This document shows, one piece after another, positions 34,518 through 45,512 of a stretch of 64,000 bases of DNA (the first letter of the stretch is position 1; each line of letters starts with the position of its first letter). The stretch comes from Artemisia argyi (taxonomy: Eukaryota; Streptophyta; Magnoliopsida; Asterales; Asteraceae). The notes beneath the pieces were generated by a model. It was not told the origin of the DNA. It did not search any database and saw nothing but the letters and a program-made list of their open reading frames with translations. The stretch lies in the NCBI GenBank assembly GCA_030686995.1, contig CM060709.1, forward strand, positions 12,794,872 to 12,858,871, read 5' to 3'. Both the position numbers and the translations under genes were made by a program.

Positions 34518-34616
34518 GTACACATCCGATTCATGTTTCTTAAGACGTTCAAGCACGTTACCAAATCGAAGTCTGCCAGTTTTCTTAAGCCTAACATCGA
34601 TATCATTCATCAATAG

Positions 34617-34969
34617 CCATGCTACATCCTTTTGTATTTATCCATCTTTTAATATTTTATATCAATCAAATCTGGAACAAGGCATCTAAGTTACCAGTTG
34701 CAAAATATTACAACCGTAATATCATGAAAATATTTATTTATTTGTGTGATAAAACTTTTACGCTTTTAGAATCTAACAAAGTTATAAAAAAATGGATTGT
34801 TAATTGCTAAGGTTAGTGTTACATATTGACACGTGTATTTGTTAAAAATCTTTGATATAGGCCATCGTTAGTTATCAAAATGGTTAATACTTTTCAGTTT
34901 TAGTTATTCATGACGGTGAGAAGCTTCGAAGGGTCCAAAAGTTTCTAAAATTGTGAAACGAGTTAGGTT
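34617..34969. other. Non-coding sequence left of duplication copy B
   Basis: AT-rich, no gene seen. It may be the left-hand continuation of the duplication, whose partner lies outside the window. Confidence 0.5.
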
Positions 34970-35241
34970 TATAAAAAGATGATATTGGGTTACCATAGCT
35001 TTAACATCGAACCTAAACTATGTTGATTAAGTAAGACTCAACAAATTGAAATATCGTTTTATGACTTGGGTTTCTCGTAACTTTGTACTTGTTTAAATGG
35101 TTTTTCGACAACGTAGCTAACAAATTGTAATACTGAGTATGTTTAACAAATTAGTTGATGTATGAACGTAGCTAACAAATTGTGTCTGTCTTCTTTTGTT
35201 TTATTTGTTTTGGCTATACCTCTCGTTGCTCCGGATACGCT

Positions 35242-37609
35242 ATGTCAGAATCTACTGGTTCGGCCGATTATGAGGACGTTCTATTGGAAGATTCTCACGT
35301 TAAAATGGATATTCTGAAGAGGAAATCCACCATGGATGATTCGGATGTTTTAGCTCTAGTTGAGTCCTTCAGGATACCTAAGGATTTGCACCCGCGGGTT
35401 ACTCCGAAGGGCATGACGATGAACCAACTTCCGGGTGATGCCATTCGTTTATACGCAGAGTACTTCTTTGAGGGGGGTCTCACTATTCCCTTTTCTTCTT
35501 TCCTTCTAGATGTTATCAAATATTTTATGGTTCATATTTCTCAACTAGTTCCGCTTGGTATGCACCGTGTTACGCTTTTTGAGGTATATGCCCGGAGTAT
35601 GCATATTACTCCTACTACTCCGTTATTCAGAGTATTTTACAAGCTTAGCAAGCAAGGCTGCTGGTTCTCCTTCGAAAAACGCATTCATGCGGACCGGAGG
35701 GTTTGCTTTGGCGAGTTTTCCTCCTGTTTGAAGGGTTGGAAACATCAGTTCTTCCTTCTTGATAGACATGTCATCCCGTTTACGATGCCTTGGAGGCATC
35801 ATGACTCGGATGTATCATATCCTTTTCCTAAAGGGGAGTTTGACGTTACTCATCCGAAAGGCTAGCCGCTACCGTTGTTGAGCCTTTTCAAATCCCTCAC
35901 GGATTCTTGTATGCCTTGGGCTTGTTTTCCCATTGGGAGTTTCCTGGTTATCGGGCGGCGTTGAGAGATGATCAGGGGAGGGGTATAGCTTCCGTCTTAA
36001 GTTTTGTGCATATAAGTTATTGTTGTTATTTTATGTTTTACTGTGGAGTTCGTATTTGTAGGTATCGTTATGGCAGATTACTTGAAGAAACCTTCCCTGC
36101 GCAAGGGTGTCAGTATGGTGAAAGGAGATAAATATCCGGAGGGTCACGTACGAGAGATGCATGTTACCAAACCGTTAAGTTCGAATGCCGAGGTTCCTGA
36201 AAAAAGTGAGGAGATGAAGAAGGTTAAGGTCCTAAGTGAGAAGGTTCTAGCAGCGAAGGATAAGAAGAAGGAGCAAGCCGCTCGGTTAAGTTCTAAGAAA
36301 CCTTCTGGGGCTTCCGAAGGTTCCAGGCCCCCAACTCAAGGCAAGAGACCCGGTAGAGGAGTTCCTTCTCGTAGTCGTAAGAGAAGCAAATTGGCCGATG
36401 GTACTCCGATAATAGATTTGGATACTGCTGAGAGTGTTCCTCACCCTACCCCCCTTCGGTTCATTCCACCGAAGGATGCGCTGTCCACTGGTGAAGGGGG
36501 GAGTGGTCTTGCTGCGGATGCTGAGGCTGGTATGTGACGGGAACAATTTTTTCTTTAAGTTTCACTTTTTGTTATTGTTTGTTTTTTGTAAAACCGTTTA
36601 AGTTTCGCTCTTTTTTTGTTTGTTTTTAGGTGGTTCGAAAGGTGCTTCTTCTCGTCCGAGTGAGGAGGCCGTTGTTGAGGATGATATTGAGGGTGACGAT
36701 GTGGAGGATACTTCTGATGCTTTGTTTGTTCCGGGGTGGTCTGTGAGGAGCGGCACGAGGATGAATAATTCCTCCGTCTGCGGAGATATGATGAATAATC
36801 TTGCCACTCCGGGTGAGGAGAAGTACTTGGATTCTCATGATGATGAAGAGGCCGTTTAGCGAGCCTGTTTATTGCTGGGGGAAAATGCCACTGCTCAAGC
36901 GGACATTATTTTCCGTTATGAGGCTCTTCTTGGTGAGCATCAGGAGTTAGTCACTACTCACAAGGTTTGTGACAAAACTTTTGCTGACAACTGGAAGAAG
37001 TTTGGGGAAATGGCTGGGGAATTGAAGAAGGTGAGAGACGAACATTCGAAGTGTGCTGGCCGAGATCCGGAGGAGTTGAAAAAATTGCATTTGGAGCATG
37101 CCAGTTGTTCTGCTAGAGAGTCGAGCTTGCAGGATAGATTGTCTGGGTTGGAGGCTGAGAAGGAAAAGTGGAGGAAAGTTTCGGCTGATCAGGCTGAGCA
37201 GATCCGTTCCTTGGAGTCGGAGTTGAAGAAAACAAGATTGTTGCTCAGTGATGAAGAGATGGCTTGTCAGGAGCTCCGGAAAGAGAAATAAGACTTGGCC
37301 CATTCAGCTGGCAATGCGGAGGTTGACCGGAACAAGATTGTAAATGAATTCATTCCGGAGGCAGTTCGTCGGTTACTGAACAGTCATGAGTATAAACAAG
37401 CTTTGGACGAACCGTTCAACCTATATTCTCAGTCTAGTTTCTTGGATGGGTTATCTATGGGGAGGGAGCCGGGGGAAGTGGCTGAGTTGTTGGAGGATGT
37501 GTAAGGTCTTGATGTGGATGCCGATGAAAAATATCAACCTTTGAATGATCAGCTATTCACCAAGGAATATCTGCCCAAGAACGATATCACTAATGGGCAT
37601 GACACTTAA
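35242..37609 (+). pseudogene. 'Putative gypsy-type transposon' domain protein, copy B
   Basis: ATG at 35242. The first exon keeps its frame through the short G6 tract and shows the family words LPGDAI, LTIPFSSFLLDVIKYF, ISQLVPLGMHRV and WRHHDSD, then loses frame near 35845. An intron is likely at about 36000-36060 (acceptor TTTGTAG) and another at 36531-36629 (donor GTATGTGA, acceptor TTTTTAG). The last exon encodes a coiled coil of charged heptads (about 36930-37290) and FIPEAVRRLLNS. In-frame stops: TAG 36857-36859 (shared with copy A), TAA 37289-37291 and TAA 37502-37504 (private). The frame would otherwise reach TAA 37607-37609. Family members are usually mobile-element derived; molecular function is unknown. 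Confidence 0.8.
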
Positions 37610-37960
37610 TTGCACACAAAATGGCCTAGATAATGGTGGTTGTGCAAATGACCTTTAATTGCACACAAAGTTCCTCCAAAAGTGTCTCATATAATGCAAA
37701 ACATTCGAAAATATATATAGGATTACACTTGTGACGGCGTCACTTAGTAACTGTAATGCCGTTAGCTCGATCGCCGTCATTAGTGTTTTGAGAATTGCAC
37801 CAAATTAGTTGTGACGGCGTCACCTTATAGATTGTGACGCCGTCGCTCTTCATAATCTTGGTCATGACACCGTCAGCTCAAGTCTGTCTTCATCGTTTGA
37901 ACCGTTACTTGGAAAATTTAACTTGATCATCTTCGTTAACTTCAAATGACCGCGTCACCT
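37610..37960 (-). promoter_or_regulatory. TGACGGCGTCA dyad cluster with TATA-like box, copy B
   Basis: Same arrangement as 22150-22500: a minus-strand CCTATATATATTTTCG box (about 37705-37722) with dyads at 37732, 37812 and several degenerate ones up to about 37960. The last dyad is TGACCGCGTCA here, against a perfect one in copy A. Confidence 0.45.
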
Positions 37961-39120
37961 TGTGTTTGAAAACGAAAGAAGTTGAAAACGTATTCATCCC
38001 TCTACGGTTCTACATAGAGAAATTATTATAACCTTTCTGATTTGATGGATTTAAGTAAATCTAATGTAATTACTTAATGGATGATCAGAATTCACCGATC
38101 TATAACAAAATTCAAACAAATCGCATTTCTAAAAATTTGGAAGTGCTAATTGAAATGCCCAATCCATTTTCCTAGTATATAAACGAAGTGTTGCCTATGA
38201 GATTGTGAGGTTCTATAATCATATACTCTCCGTATTCAGGCTTATATGAACAGATTGTGTTTTTGAGATGCTGGTACAAGCATCACCTACTATCAGCTAT
38301 TCAGCTTTCATTTGGATTTTACTTTGTGCTTGAGGAAAACTCGCACGTATATACGTATATTCCGGAGTTGTTTCTTTCGTCTAATTTTGCACGTTGTAAA
38401 GATCAGCAGCTCAATGATGACTTCATTGGAACAACGTTGACTTAAGATTGCTTCTCGTGAAGCAGTAGGAGAGAGTTGGCAATTTGTTGTAAAAGCATCT
38501 GTATAGGTGATGTTCTTGATTCAGGAATTTAGTCCATTCTAGTATTTGAATCTTTAAAACTAAATTGAGGAACAAGTGTGTTGAATCTTCAAACGTGAAT
38601 GTTGTGTGATATCAGAGACTCTGCAAACGAACTAGAATTTGAAAGTAAATGAGGGGAGGTTAGAGAAAAAAAAGTTTGGTGGTGTGCTCCATTTTCGATT
38701 TTTCATTTCCACATAAAAAGGGGACGGTGTTTGACTTCTGAGATCACGTTCTAACTTGACCTAAAATCATGTGAAAGTTGGAGCGTAAAAGTAAAACTAT
38801 AAAAATATGATTGAATAAGTACAATGTGGCGACTGAACATTTCTTAAGATATATTTATCCTCCTAAAACCGTTAGCTTAATTGTTTCTAATAATCAACGT
38901 ATACTCATAGCAGAAACTCAAACCTGTTAAAGTCACAGCACCAAATCTTGCTGACCTAACAAACATTTATTAGCTTATGGTATCAAATAGGTGTACAAGA
39001 ACTAGTTAATGTATATGTATAATAAATATACAAGAACTTAGTTCCAATATACAACTGTTTATAGTCGGTAGAAAATGATAGAACAGGGTTTCACGTGTCT
39101 GCAGGAACTTGTTGAACCAG
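37961..39120. other. Duplicated intergenic sequence, copy B
   Basis: Matches 22501-23659. No gene recognised; lies 3' of the NLP gene. Confidence 0.6.
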
Positions 39121-41474
39121 CTACCTCTTGTGTAGACACACGCATAGTCGAACTTCTTTTTTATTAACCTTTTTCAAATAATTCATGTGATAACTCATAT
39201 CTTTATCAGATAATAACGATATCCACTCTCCAACTTCATCACGATACTTCAGCTTATAAGTCCCAAAAGTCAGGTCAAGCCTTGTACAAATTTCCTTCTT
39301 AACAGTATCAAGCGTTGCTTCTGAGATCGGGAGATCGAACTTGATCGCATCATCAGCATACTCTGCTTTTATGGTCAGGGTATTTTCATCTCTGTTGATG
39401 GACAAGGGGTCCTGAATTGCTCCATAATCCTTTTCATTTGTGCAGTTCTGATTATTGAACGAATCATATACCTTTCTCTTCCTTAAATCAGGTCCTTGCC
39501 ACTCAGTGATGCCATAACCTTTTAACTTCCGTTTCAATGTAGATAAAGAAACTATAAAAAAAAAGTATGATAAGAAATATCTCTTAGATTTAGTGTATTA
39601 AAGTGTAGTAAACGGTTAAGATATATGTGCAAATGGATCATGACCAACTCAGCTAAATTTTGTAAAACAAATTGTAATTTAAAAAATAAAAAAAATAAAA
39701 TACTATACTTCCATTACCTTGAAGGTTTTCTGCAGCTACTTTCAAGGTATTTCCAAATTGTTGTTCAATGACTTCTCGAGGTAAATCTTTTTTAGCTGTC
39801 TTGCAATTTACCTCTGTATTTGCTCTGTGGTCCACAATCATTGCTTTCTTTCCTTTTTCCACTGCTTCAGGTATTGGTGATGATCTATTTTCTTGGAAAA
39901 TCTTGAATGTCTTAGTTTCACTCTTTGTAGAATTATCAACATCTATAACATGTAATTCGTCACCAAGTTCTGCACCAGAAGCACACTTGAAACGTGGCAA
40001 ACACCTTTTTAATGTTAAGAGTAATGTCTCCAAAAACATAACATAGTTTGACTGGTGAGACCATATGAATTCAAATGCATAATCAAAATCACTAGTATCA
40101 ATACTCCTCATACGTATTGTAAGACCACTACATTTTATATCATCATCATCTAACACAGCCAGTAAAATATCAGTACCCAGATTAGAATTATCTTTATAGA
40201 ACCGTGGTTCATAATCATCAAAAGTTTTCAGAACAAGTTCATCCCCCTTTTTTGGAGGAATCTTATCACAAGCATCATAATACACCTTAAGTTTCCAAAA
40301 ATAATCTGAGGACTGCTCATCAACAGAGGTATAACCAGTCAATTTGAGCGCTAACATTTGTTTCATTTGAGTACCCATCAAAGAAGATGAAAAGTGCTCA
40401 TGATTATTATCCTCAGAAGAGATCCAAACTTGAGCAAGACATATGTTATGTGATTCACAAATGGTCTTCAATGCCTCTTCAATTTCCTCCTTAGTAGGTT
40501 TCAGACCACTAATAGTCTGTTTCACAAAGAAAACATTTCTATCAACTGTAATAAATAAACACATTTTCATACAGTATCAAAATTAAGCTGTTTAAGAAAG
40601 CTTATTTACCTTATATGGTATGCGGTCTTGCACATTAAAGACTCTCAGACCCGCTTTCTGGATGCAAAGATGAATTGTTTCTAATTAGTAATGAGATGAA
40701 AGTATCCTATGGCTAGAAAGTTAATTGAGCTAATGTAATCATATCAAAGCAATTGGTTTTGATTAATTAGTAAAAAATCAATAGCGGTGCCTACCTCTAA
40801 TGCCCAATTCATCTTACCGAAATGTGTAAGATCGCTGTATTGGGTAAAAGAACACTCGACAACACCAATACAATCAGAAGAAGTAGAAGAGCTTTCAGAA
40901 GGATCAAAAATAGGTATCATCCACGAAGCCCACAATCCACACTCCTCATAACCATAACCATAACCCAACAATGGACCCGCCTCACTCTTCAAAATTAGCA
41001 TCTCTGGCAAACGACTGAAGAAAGCAGAGAGGGGTGGACCATTACTATACCCATACTCCTCACAACGTTGCCTATATCTCATCAAACATTCGTCAAGATC
41101 TTCAACGGCAAAAGGTTGAGCGGAAATTGAAAGTTGAAGTCTGCCGCCGATTGTTACTGGTGCCCAAAACTGAACTATACACCCAACATATGGTACTACT
41201 TGTAGCATCGAAAATGCAGATATAACCTTATCTGTGTAATTGGTACAGTTGTTAATTATATGCAAAAATCAAAAAGTAAAAGTGAAGATATATAGAGGTT
41301 AGTTATTTATGATCCATCACCTGAATATGAACATGAATTATTCTCAAATCCTTCATCATCTTTACTACTAAAGACCCATAAATTAAACAGCGATTGAGGT
41401 TTGCTGTGAAGTTTATAAGTTGGAAAGCATTCAAGGAACGAACAGAGCTTCTCATCAGCATTCTGGTGAGCCAT
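39121..41474 (-). CDS. NLP: NIN-like protein (NLP)-type transcription regulator, five exons
   Basis: Exons on the minus strand: 41474-41321, 41231-40795, 40657-40610, 40516-39718 and 39551-39121. All introns are GT-AG, phases agree, and the total is 1869 bases or 622 residues with no internal stop. The N-terminal half resembles the NLP GAF-like regulatory region (WAPVTIGGRLQLS, residues 80-145, and EALKTICESHNICLAQVWI). The RWP-RK DNA-binding region spans the exon 4/5 junction (about residues 450-505: REVIEQQFGNTLKVAAENLQ, then LSTLKRKLKGYGITEW). A C-terminal PB1 domain follows (about 535-620). NLPs act in the nucleus on nitrate-responsive genes and pair through PB1. The signature usually read as RWPSRK is EWQGPDLRKRK here, so DNA binding may be altered. 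Copy A has lost the gene. Confidence 0.85.
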
Positions 41475-41829
41475 CAGAGATCAATTTGTTGACTTTTCAG
41501 ACTACTCACCGCTTAAAGAAATGAACAACAACCGCACATGTATTTCTATTTCAGATCTAGTGTATTTTAATAAGTTTACTCTTGAAAATGAATTGTTTAT
41601 TGTTTACTAGATATTTCCGATTTATATTACACACACGATGGACCTTGGACCATGGACAACGGACCTTGGACCCTTCATGCCATCAACCAATTACAATTGC
41701 AAACATTCTTTAAATAGATACAAACTTGACTTTTTGCAAATAAGCTTATATCCCATCACTGTTATAAAAAGAACTTTCCAAATCCACGCAAACAAATTGA
41801 TAGAAATTGATCATAGCATTGACCAATTA
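41475..41829. other. 5' flank of NLP gene
   Basis: Holds the NLP upstream region on the minus strand. A tandem GGACCTTGGACC-type repeat lies at 41640-41672. No clear TATA box identified. Confidence 0.45.
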
Positions 41830-42333
41830 GGCTGCCCAAATAAGGGTCAATCCCCCTTATTTTTTCTGTCACGTCAGCTTTGTCTCTCCAGCGACCTGCA
41901 AGCGATTCAGTGCCACAGTAAAGGCGACCAAGTTCCATTTTTTTTAAATACAAAAAAAAAATAATAATAATAATAATAGTAAAAAAATCCTTGCCATGCA
42001 ACACAGCCCACTTTACCTTGAAAAAAAAATACAAATTCAATTTTTTTTTTTTTACAAACATATCATGCCCAGCCCACTTTACCTTGAAAAAAAAATGTAT
42101 TACTTCATCTTCTTCACCACACACACTAAACAGACACACACACACAAACTGCTATAACATAAATGTGTGGAAGATTTTGGATCAAAAAAAAAAAAGGCAA
42201 AACACTCGGTCGTGGTTGAGACCGAGTGAGATTGTTTTGGGCTTGTTTCTCGGTCGCGACCTCCTCCCACAATAAGACCGACCGACTCGACCGACTAGGA
42301 CCGAGTCGGTCTCGGTCGTTATTGCACCCGGCC
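41830..42333. mobile_element. PIF/Harbinger-type non-autonomous element (504 bp)
   Basis: Inserted in TTA (41827-41829 and 42334-42336); copy A has the empty site at 24138-24140. Ends begin GGCTGCCCAAATAAGGG and, inverted, GGCCGGGTGCAATAACG. About 120 bases of its left end are clearly related, in reverse complement, to the right end of the 43088-45152 element (GCCACGTCAGCTTT, GACCTGCAAGCGATTCAGTG), and its right end to that element's left end. It is therefore a small deletion derivative of the same family in the opposite orientation. Inside are A/T homopolymers and a repeated GCCCACTTTACCTTGAAAAA. Confidence 0.85.
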
Positions 42334-42336
42334 TTA

Positions 42337-42364
42337 GAGAATTGTAAGAAATCGAGATATTTTA

Positions 42365-42409
<45 letters not shown>

Positions 42410-43084
42410 AATGATACAAAGTTACAGACCACTACGTTAGTACAATAAATTAAAAATCAATCTAATACAGATGGGAGTACAATTTTTAGAACGTGGGATT
42501 TGTGCTGAAATAGCATTTTAATTATAGGTGATTACAAATTGATTAAGTGAGTATACAGAGTTAATATATGGATCAAAATTTCTTGTAACAATACGTATTG
42601 TGAATGTTGTTACAAGTTATTTTTACGAAAAGAAACAATATCTATTAAAACTAATTAGTAAGCACAAGAATTCACGTTGTAACTTAGATTCTATTTTTTC
42701 TTTTTTGGACCTATTGGATCTTCGACCTTGAATTGAACCCTTGGCCTTGAACCTTATACCATGTCACAACTCAATCATTTAAGCCACTACCTACATACAT
42801 ATACACGCACAGCGGCACAACATATATTGACATATTGTTGTATGACATCCAAGTTTCTTCTGCACCAGATAACCACACCAATAATATCATTCTGCTTAAT
42901 AAAAGTTCATGATCAAATTTTGAAATTTGCAAATTAATTTATATTTCAAAAAATCGTAAATACACAAACAAACTAAAAATTGCTTGCTAAGTATTACTGT
43001 AAGACGTAATATGATTTTGATTGTAATTAAAAGATTGATGGTAGGGTCCGGTTGATTTAACTCATTAGCAAATAGCTAGAATTA
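42337..43084. other. Duplicated flank with AT microsatellite
   Basis: Matches copy A 24141-24857. Includes an AT repeat at 42367-42408 where copy A has poly-T. No gene. Confidence 0.7.
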
Positions 43085-43256
43085 TTAGGCTAACGACAGT
43101 AAGGGCATGCAATCGACTCATACGATCGATTTGAGTCGATCGTGCCTTGTGTGGGTACTCGGTCGTGGGACGAAAACAAACCCAAACGATCGCATGGAGG
43201 ATCGAGTTCTTTTTCTTTGCAAATGAAGTAACCGTTGCCCACTTTCTTTTGAAGTG

Positions 43257-43258
<2 letters not shown>

Positions 43259-43307
<49 letters not shown>
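43259..43307 (+). repeat. Poly(A) tract
   Basis: About 49 A close to the left end of the PIF/Harbinger element, just upstream of its gene. Confidence 0.95.
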
Positions 43308-43309
<2 letters not shown>

Positions 43310-43385
43310 TTTTTATTTCCTTATAAATACCCAACATTGACACACTCCAATTCTTCACACAACATAAACACAATCTCTATTCAAA

Positions 43386-44884
43386 GTGTCTAAGAAAACA
43401 CCACAACAAGCAAAAGGCCGAAAATCCCGATTACAACAAAACATCCCGGAAGTATCACCGGATTCGACTTTCCGGTTAACCGGTATCTCACCAAACGTCA
43501 ATTTCCGACGCCGTTCTCTTGATTATGATTCTCAACAACAACAAGCATTCAATCCATTTGCTATGCATCATAATATTAATCGTCCATTTGTTCCCCCGTA
43601 TCAAAACAACCAACAACCACAACAAACCCACTCCCGTCGAAGCCAACAATCTATGTATGGCTCCCCCGATTCCTGTTACCATCCAACAATGAACTCATCA
43701 TCGTCTTCCTATTCTAATTATCAAAATTATTCTCCGGTTAACCACATCAATCTAGATGGTTGTGATTTTATGGATCAATTACAAAACAATCCGGCTTTTT
43801 TTGTTGGAACCGGTTCGGGTTATCCGAGTCAACATATGTCACCGGGTTATCAAGGTTCGGCTCATGGATCGTTTCATGATTCGGTTCCAACTGATGATCT
43901 TCCTGACGAGATGTCACCGGAAGAGATGTCGCCGGTTAAACCTAAGAAACGAGCTACAAGGGGTAAGAAGGCGGTGGCTGAGAAAGAGGTTGAGCAAGAC
44001 AACACGAAGGATTCTACTTCATGGACACACAAAGAAGAGAGCGCGTTGTGCATGGCTTGGTGTGATTCTTCGGAGGATAGCGTGGTTGGAACCAAGCAAA
44101 ATTCTAAGGGCTTTTGGAAGAAAGTGATTACATACTTTGAGAAAGAGGTTGGTGAAGGTAGATCGTACAACTCAATTGTCAGCAAGTGGAAAAATAGGCT
44201 TCGTCCTAGAGTTGGTGCATTTTGTGCCATTTACAACAATTGTTTTACACTTTTACCAATTTTGGAAGTGGTGGGAATGATCTCACTGTTTATAAACGAG
44301 CACGTGAAGAATATGAAATAATGATGAAGCATGTCTTTGCATTGGATCATTGTTGGGAAATACTGAGGGACCATCAGACTTGGAAGAGAAATGAGATGGC
44401 GGTTTTTTTAAACCAAGATGCGGCTCTAAAAAAACCAAGGACTTCTGAAACCGGCTCGGATAATGAAGAGCCTCAAAATGAGCGAATAGTTGGTCGTGAT
44501 GCCGCAAAGAAAGCTAAAGCTAAGAAGAAATCGTCGGAGAATTCCAAGTCTTCGTATTTAGAAGGGGTAGCCAACAAATGGAAAACCATTAAGTCAATGG
44601 CATTGGGTAAGAAGCAGGAACTTGCAGACGGCTACTACGAGTTGAAGAGAAAAGAGCTGGAGCAAAGGGATAAGGAGTTGGAGCTGCAGCAAAAGAAAGC
44701 GGAGCAAGAAGATAGAAGATTGGCAATGGAAGAACAAAAACTTGCTCTTGATCGAGAAAGAAAACATCAAAAAGACCTCATCTTCTATCTCACGCCAATC
44801 GACCCAGCTTTGCCCGCATTACAATGGCAAAAAATGCAAGAAATCAAAGAATCGATCAAGGAACGACTTAATCTAGATTATTAG
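43386..44884 (+). pseudogene. Myb/SANT-like accessory protein of PIF/Harbinger
   Basis: The frame opens at 43386 with GTG where an ATG is expected (GTGTCTAAGAAAACA), so the start codon seems lost. The N-terminal 200 residues are Gln/Asn/Ser/Pro-rich. A Myb/SANT-like domain follows (SWTHKEESALCMAW, FWKKVITYF, RSYNSIVSKWKNRL; about 44020-44210). The frame then breaks by a small indel between 44230 and 44265 and resumes as GSGGNDLTVYKRAREEYEI. The C-terminal part (about 44560-44880) is a lysine/glutamate-rich coiled coil ending in RLNLDY before TAG 44882-44884. In autonomous elements such a protein helps the transposase bind the ends. This one looks dead. Confidence 0.8.
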
Positions 44885-44997
44885 TTATTAATAGGTGTTG
44901 TAATGTTTTAATAAGTGTTGTAATGTATTTTATTTTATTTGAATTATTATGTAACTTTTTAATTATTAATGAAATTTGAGTTTGTGTTTAAAATGTG

Positions 44998-45040
<43 letters not shown>
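44998..45040 (+). repeat. Poly(A) tract
   Basis: About 43 A downstream of the Myb-like frame, near the right end of the element. Confidence 0.95.
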
Positions 45041-45041
<1 letters not shown>

Positions 45042-45155
45042 AGAACTAGGTCGCCCTTACTGGGGCACTGAATCGCCTGCAGGTCCTTGGAGAGAGAAAG
45101 CTGACGTGGCAGGGAAAAGTAAGGGGATTGAATCCCCTTACTGTGTCTAGCCTTA

Positions 45156-45430
45156 GACTAAAATCTGACACTTAAACCTTGAACTCTATAGAGCCCAACC
45201 CTGCTACATATCAAAAAGAGATTCAATATTCTTGTGATAAATATATGTATTCTGGGATTTTATTTGACCACTCAACATGCCAACATCAACTTTACCTCTT
45301 CATTTACACGTAAATTCTATGTTTATAAATACTCCAACAAATTAAGGAAGCCCAGAAACAAAAAACATGTATTTGTGCGTAGACTTGTGTTTTCTTCTTC
45401 TACCTTTGGCAAAGCTCCTCTACCGCTTTT
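45156..45430. other. Right end of duplication copy B
   Basis: Matches 24861-25128. Copy B has about ten extra bases near 45172 (TAAACCTTGA). No gene. Confidence 0.7.
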
Positions 45431-45512
45431 CGCCATACACTTATGTCATTATCACCGTCTTCCTTCTTATTGTTTCCATCAAAGTCCCTTTCATCATAAA
45501 ACTATCAACTAG

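Larger units (their letters stand above)
31418..34616 (-). mobile_element. Truncated LTR of second Athila-like family, holding a nested element
   Basis: Without the nested insertion (31997-34517 plus one GTACA) about 670 bases remain. These match the 4420-5100 half of the solo LTR in the first Athila element, including the words TTCATGTTTCTTAAGACGTT and CTGCCAGTTTTCTTAAGCC. The match stops at about 34616, so the U3/promoter half is missing. With the adjoining primer-binding site and gag this is the remnant of a minus-strand element. Confidence 0.85.
43088..45152 (+). mobile_element. PIF/Harbinger-type element carrying only the Myb/SANT-like ORF
   Basis: Target duplication TTA at 43085-43087 and 45153-45155, with the empty site in copy A at 24858-24860. 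Terminal inverted repeats GGCTAACGACAGTAAGGG and GGCTAGACACAGTAAGGG (the right end read on the minus strand). Long poly(A) tracts sit near both ends (43259-43307 and about 44998-45040). It carries one gene resembling the PIF/Harbinger accessory Myb-like protein and no DDE transposase, so it depends on a partner. Confidence 0.88.
34970..45430 (+). repeat. Segmental duplication, copy B
   Basis: Direct partner of copy A (1-23 and 16011-25128). It contains the intact NLP gene and two PIF/Harbinger insertions absent from copy A, and lacks copy A's Athila-like element and solo LTR. The right end of the match, at ACCGCTTTTC, is where copy A enters the CACTA end, so the duplication may originally have extended further. 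Confidence 0.95.

Noticed and set aside
39768..40046. 92-codon plus-strand frame
   Set aside because: Antisense shadow of NLP exon 4.
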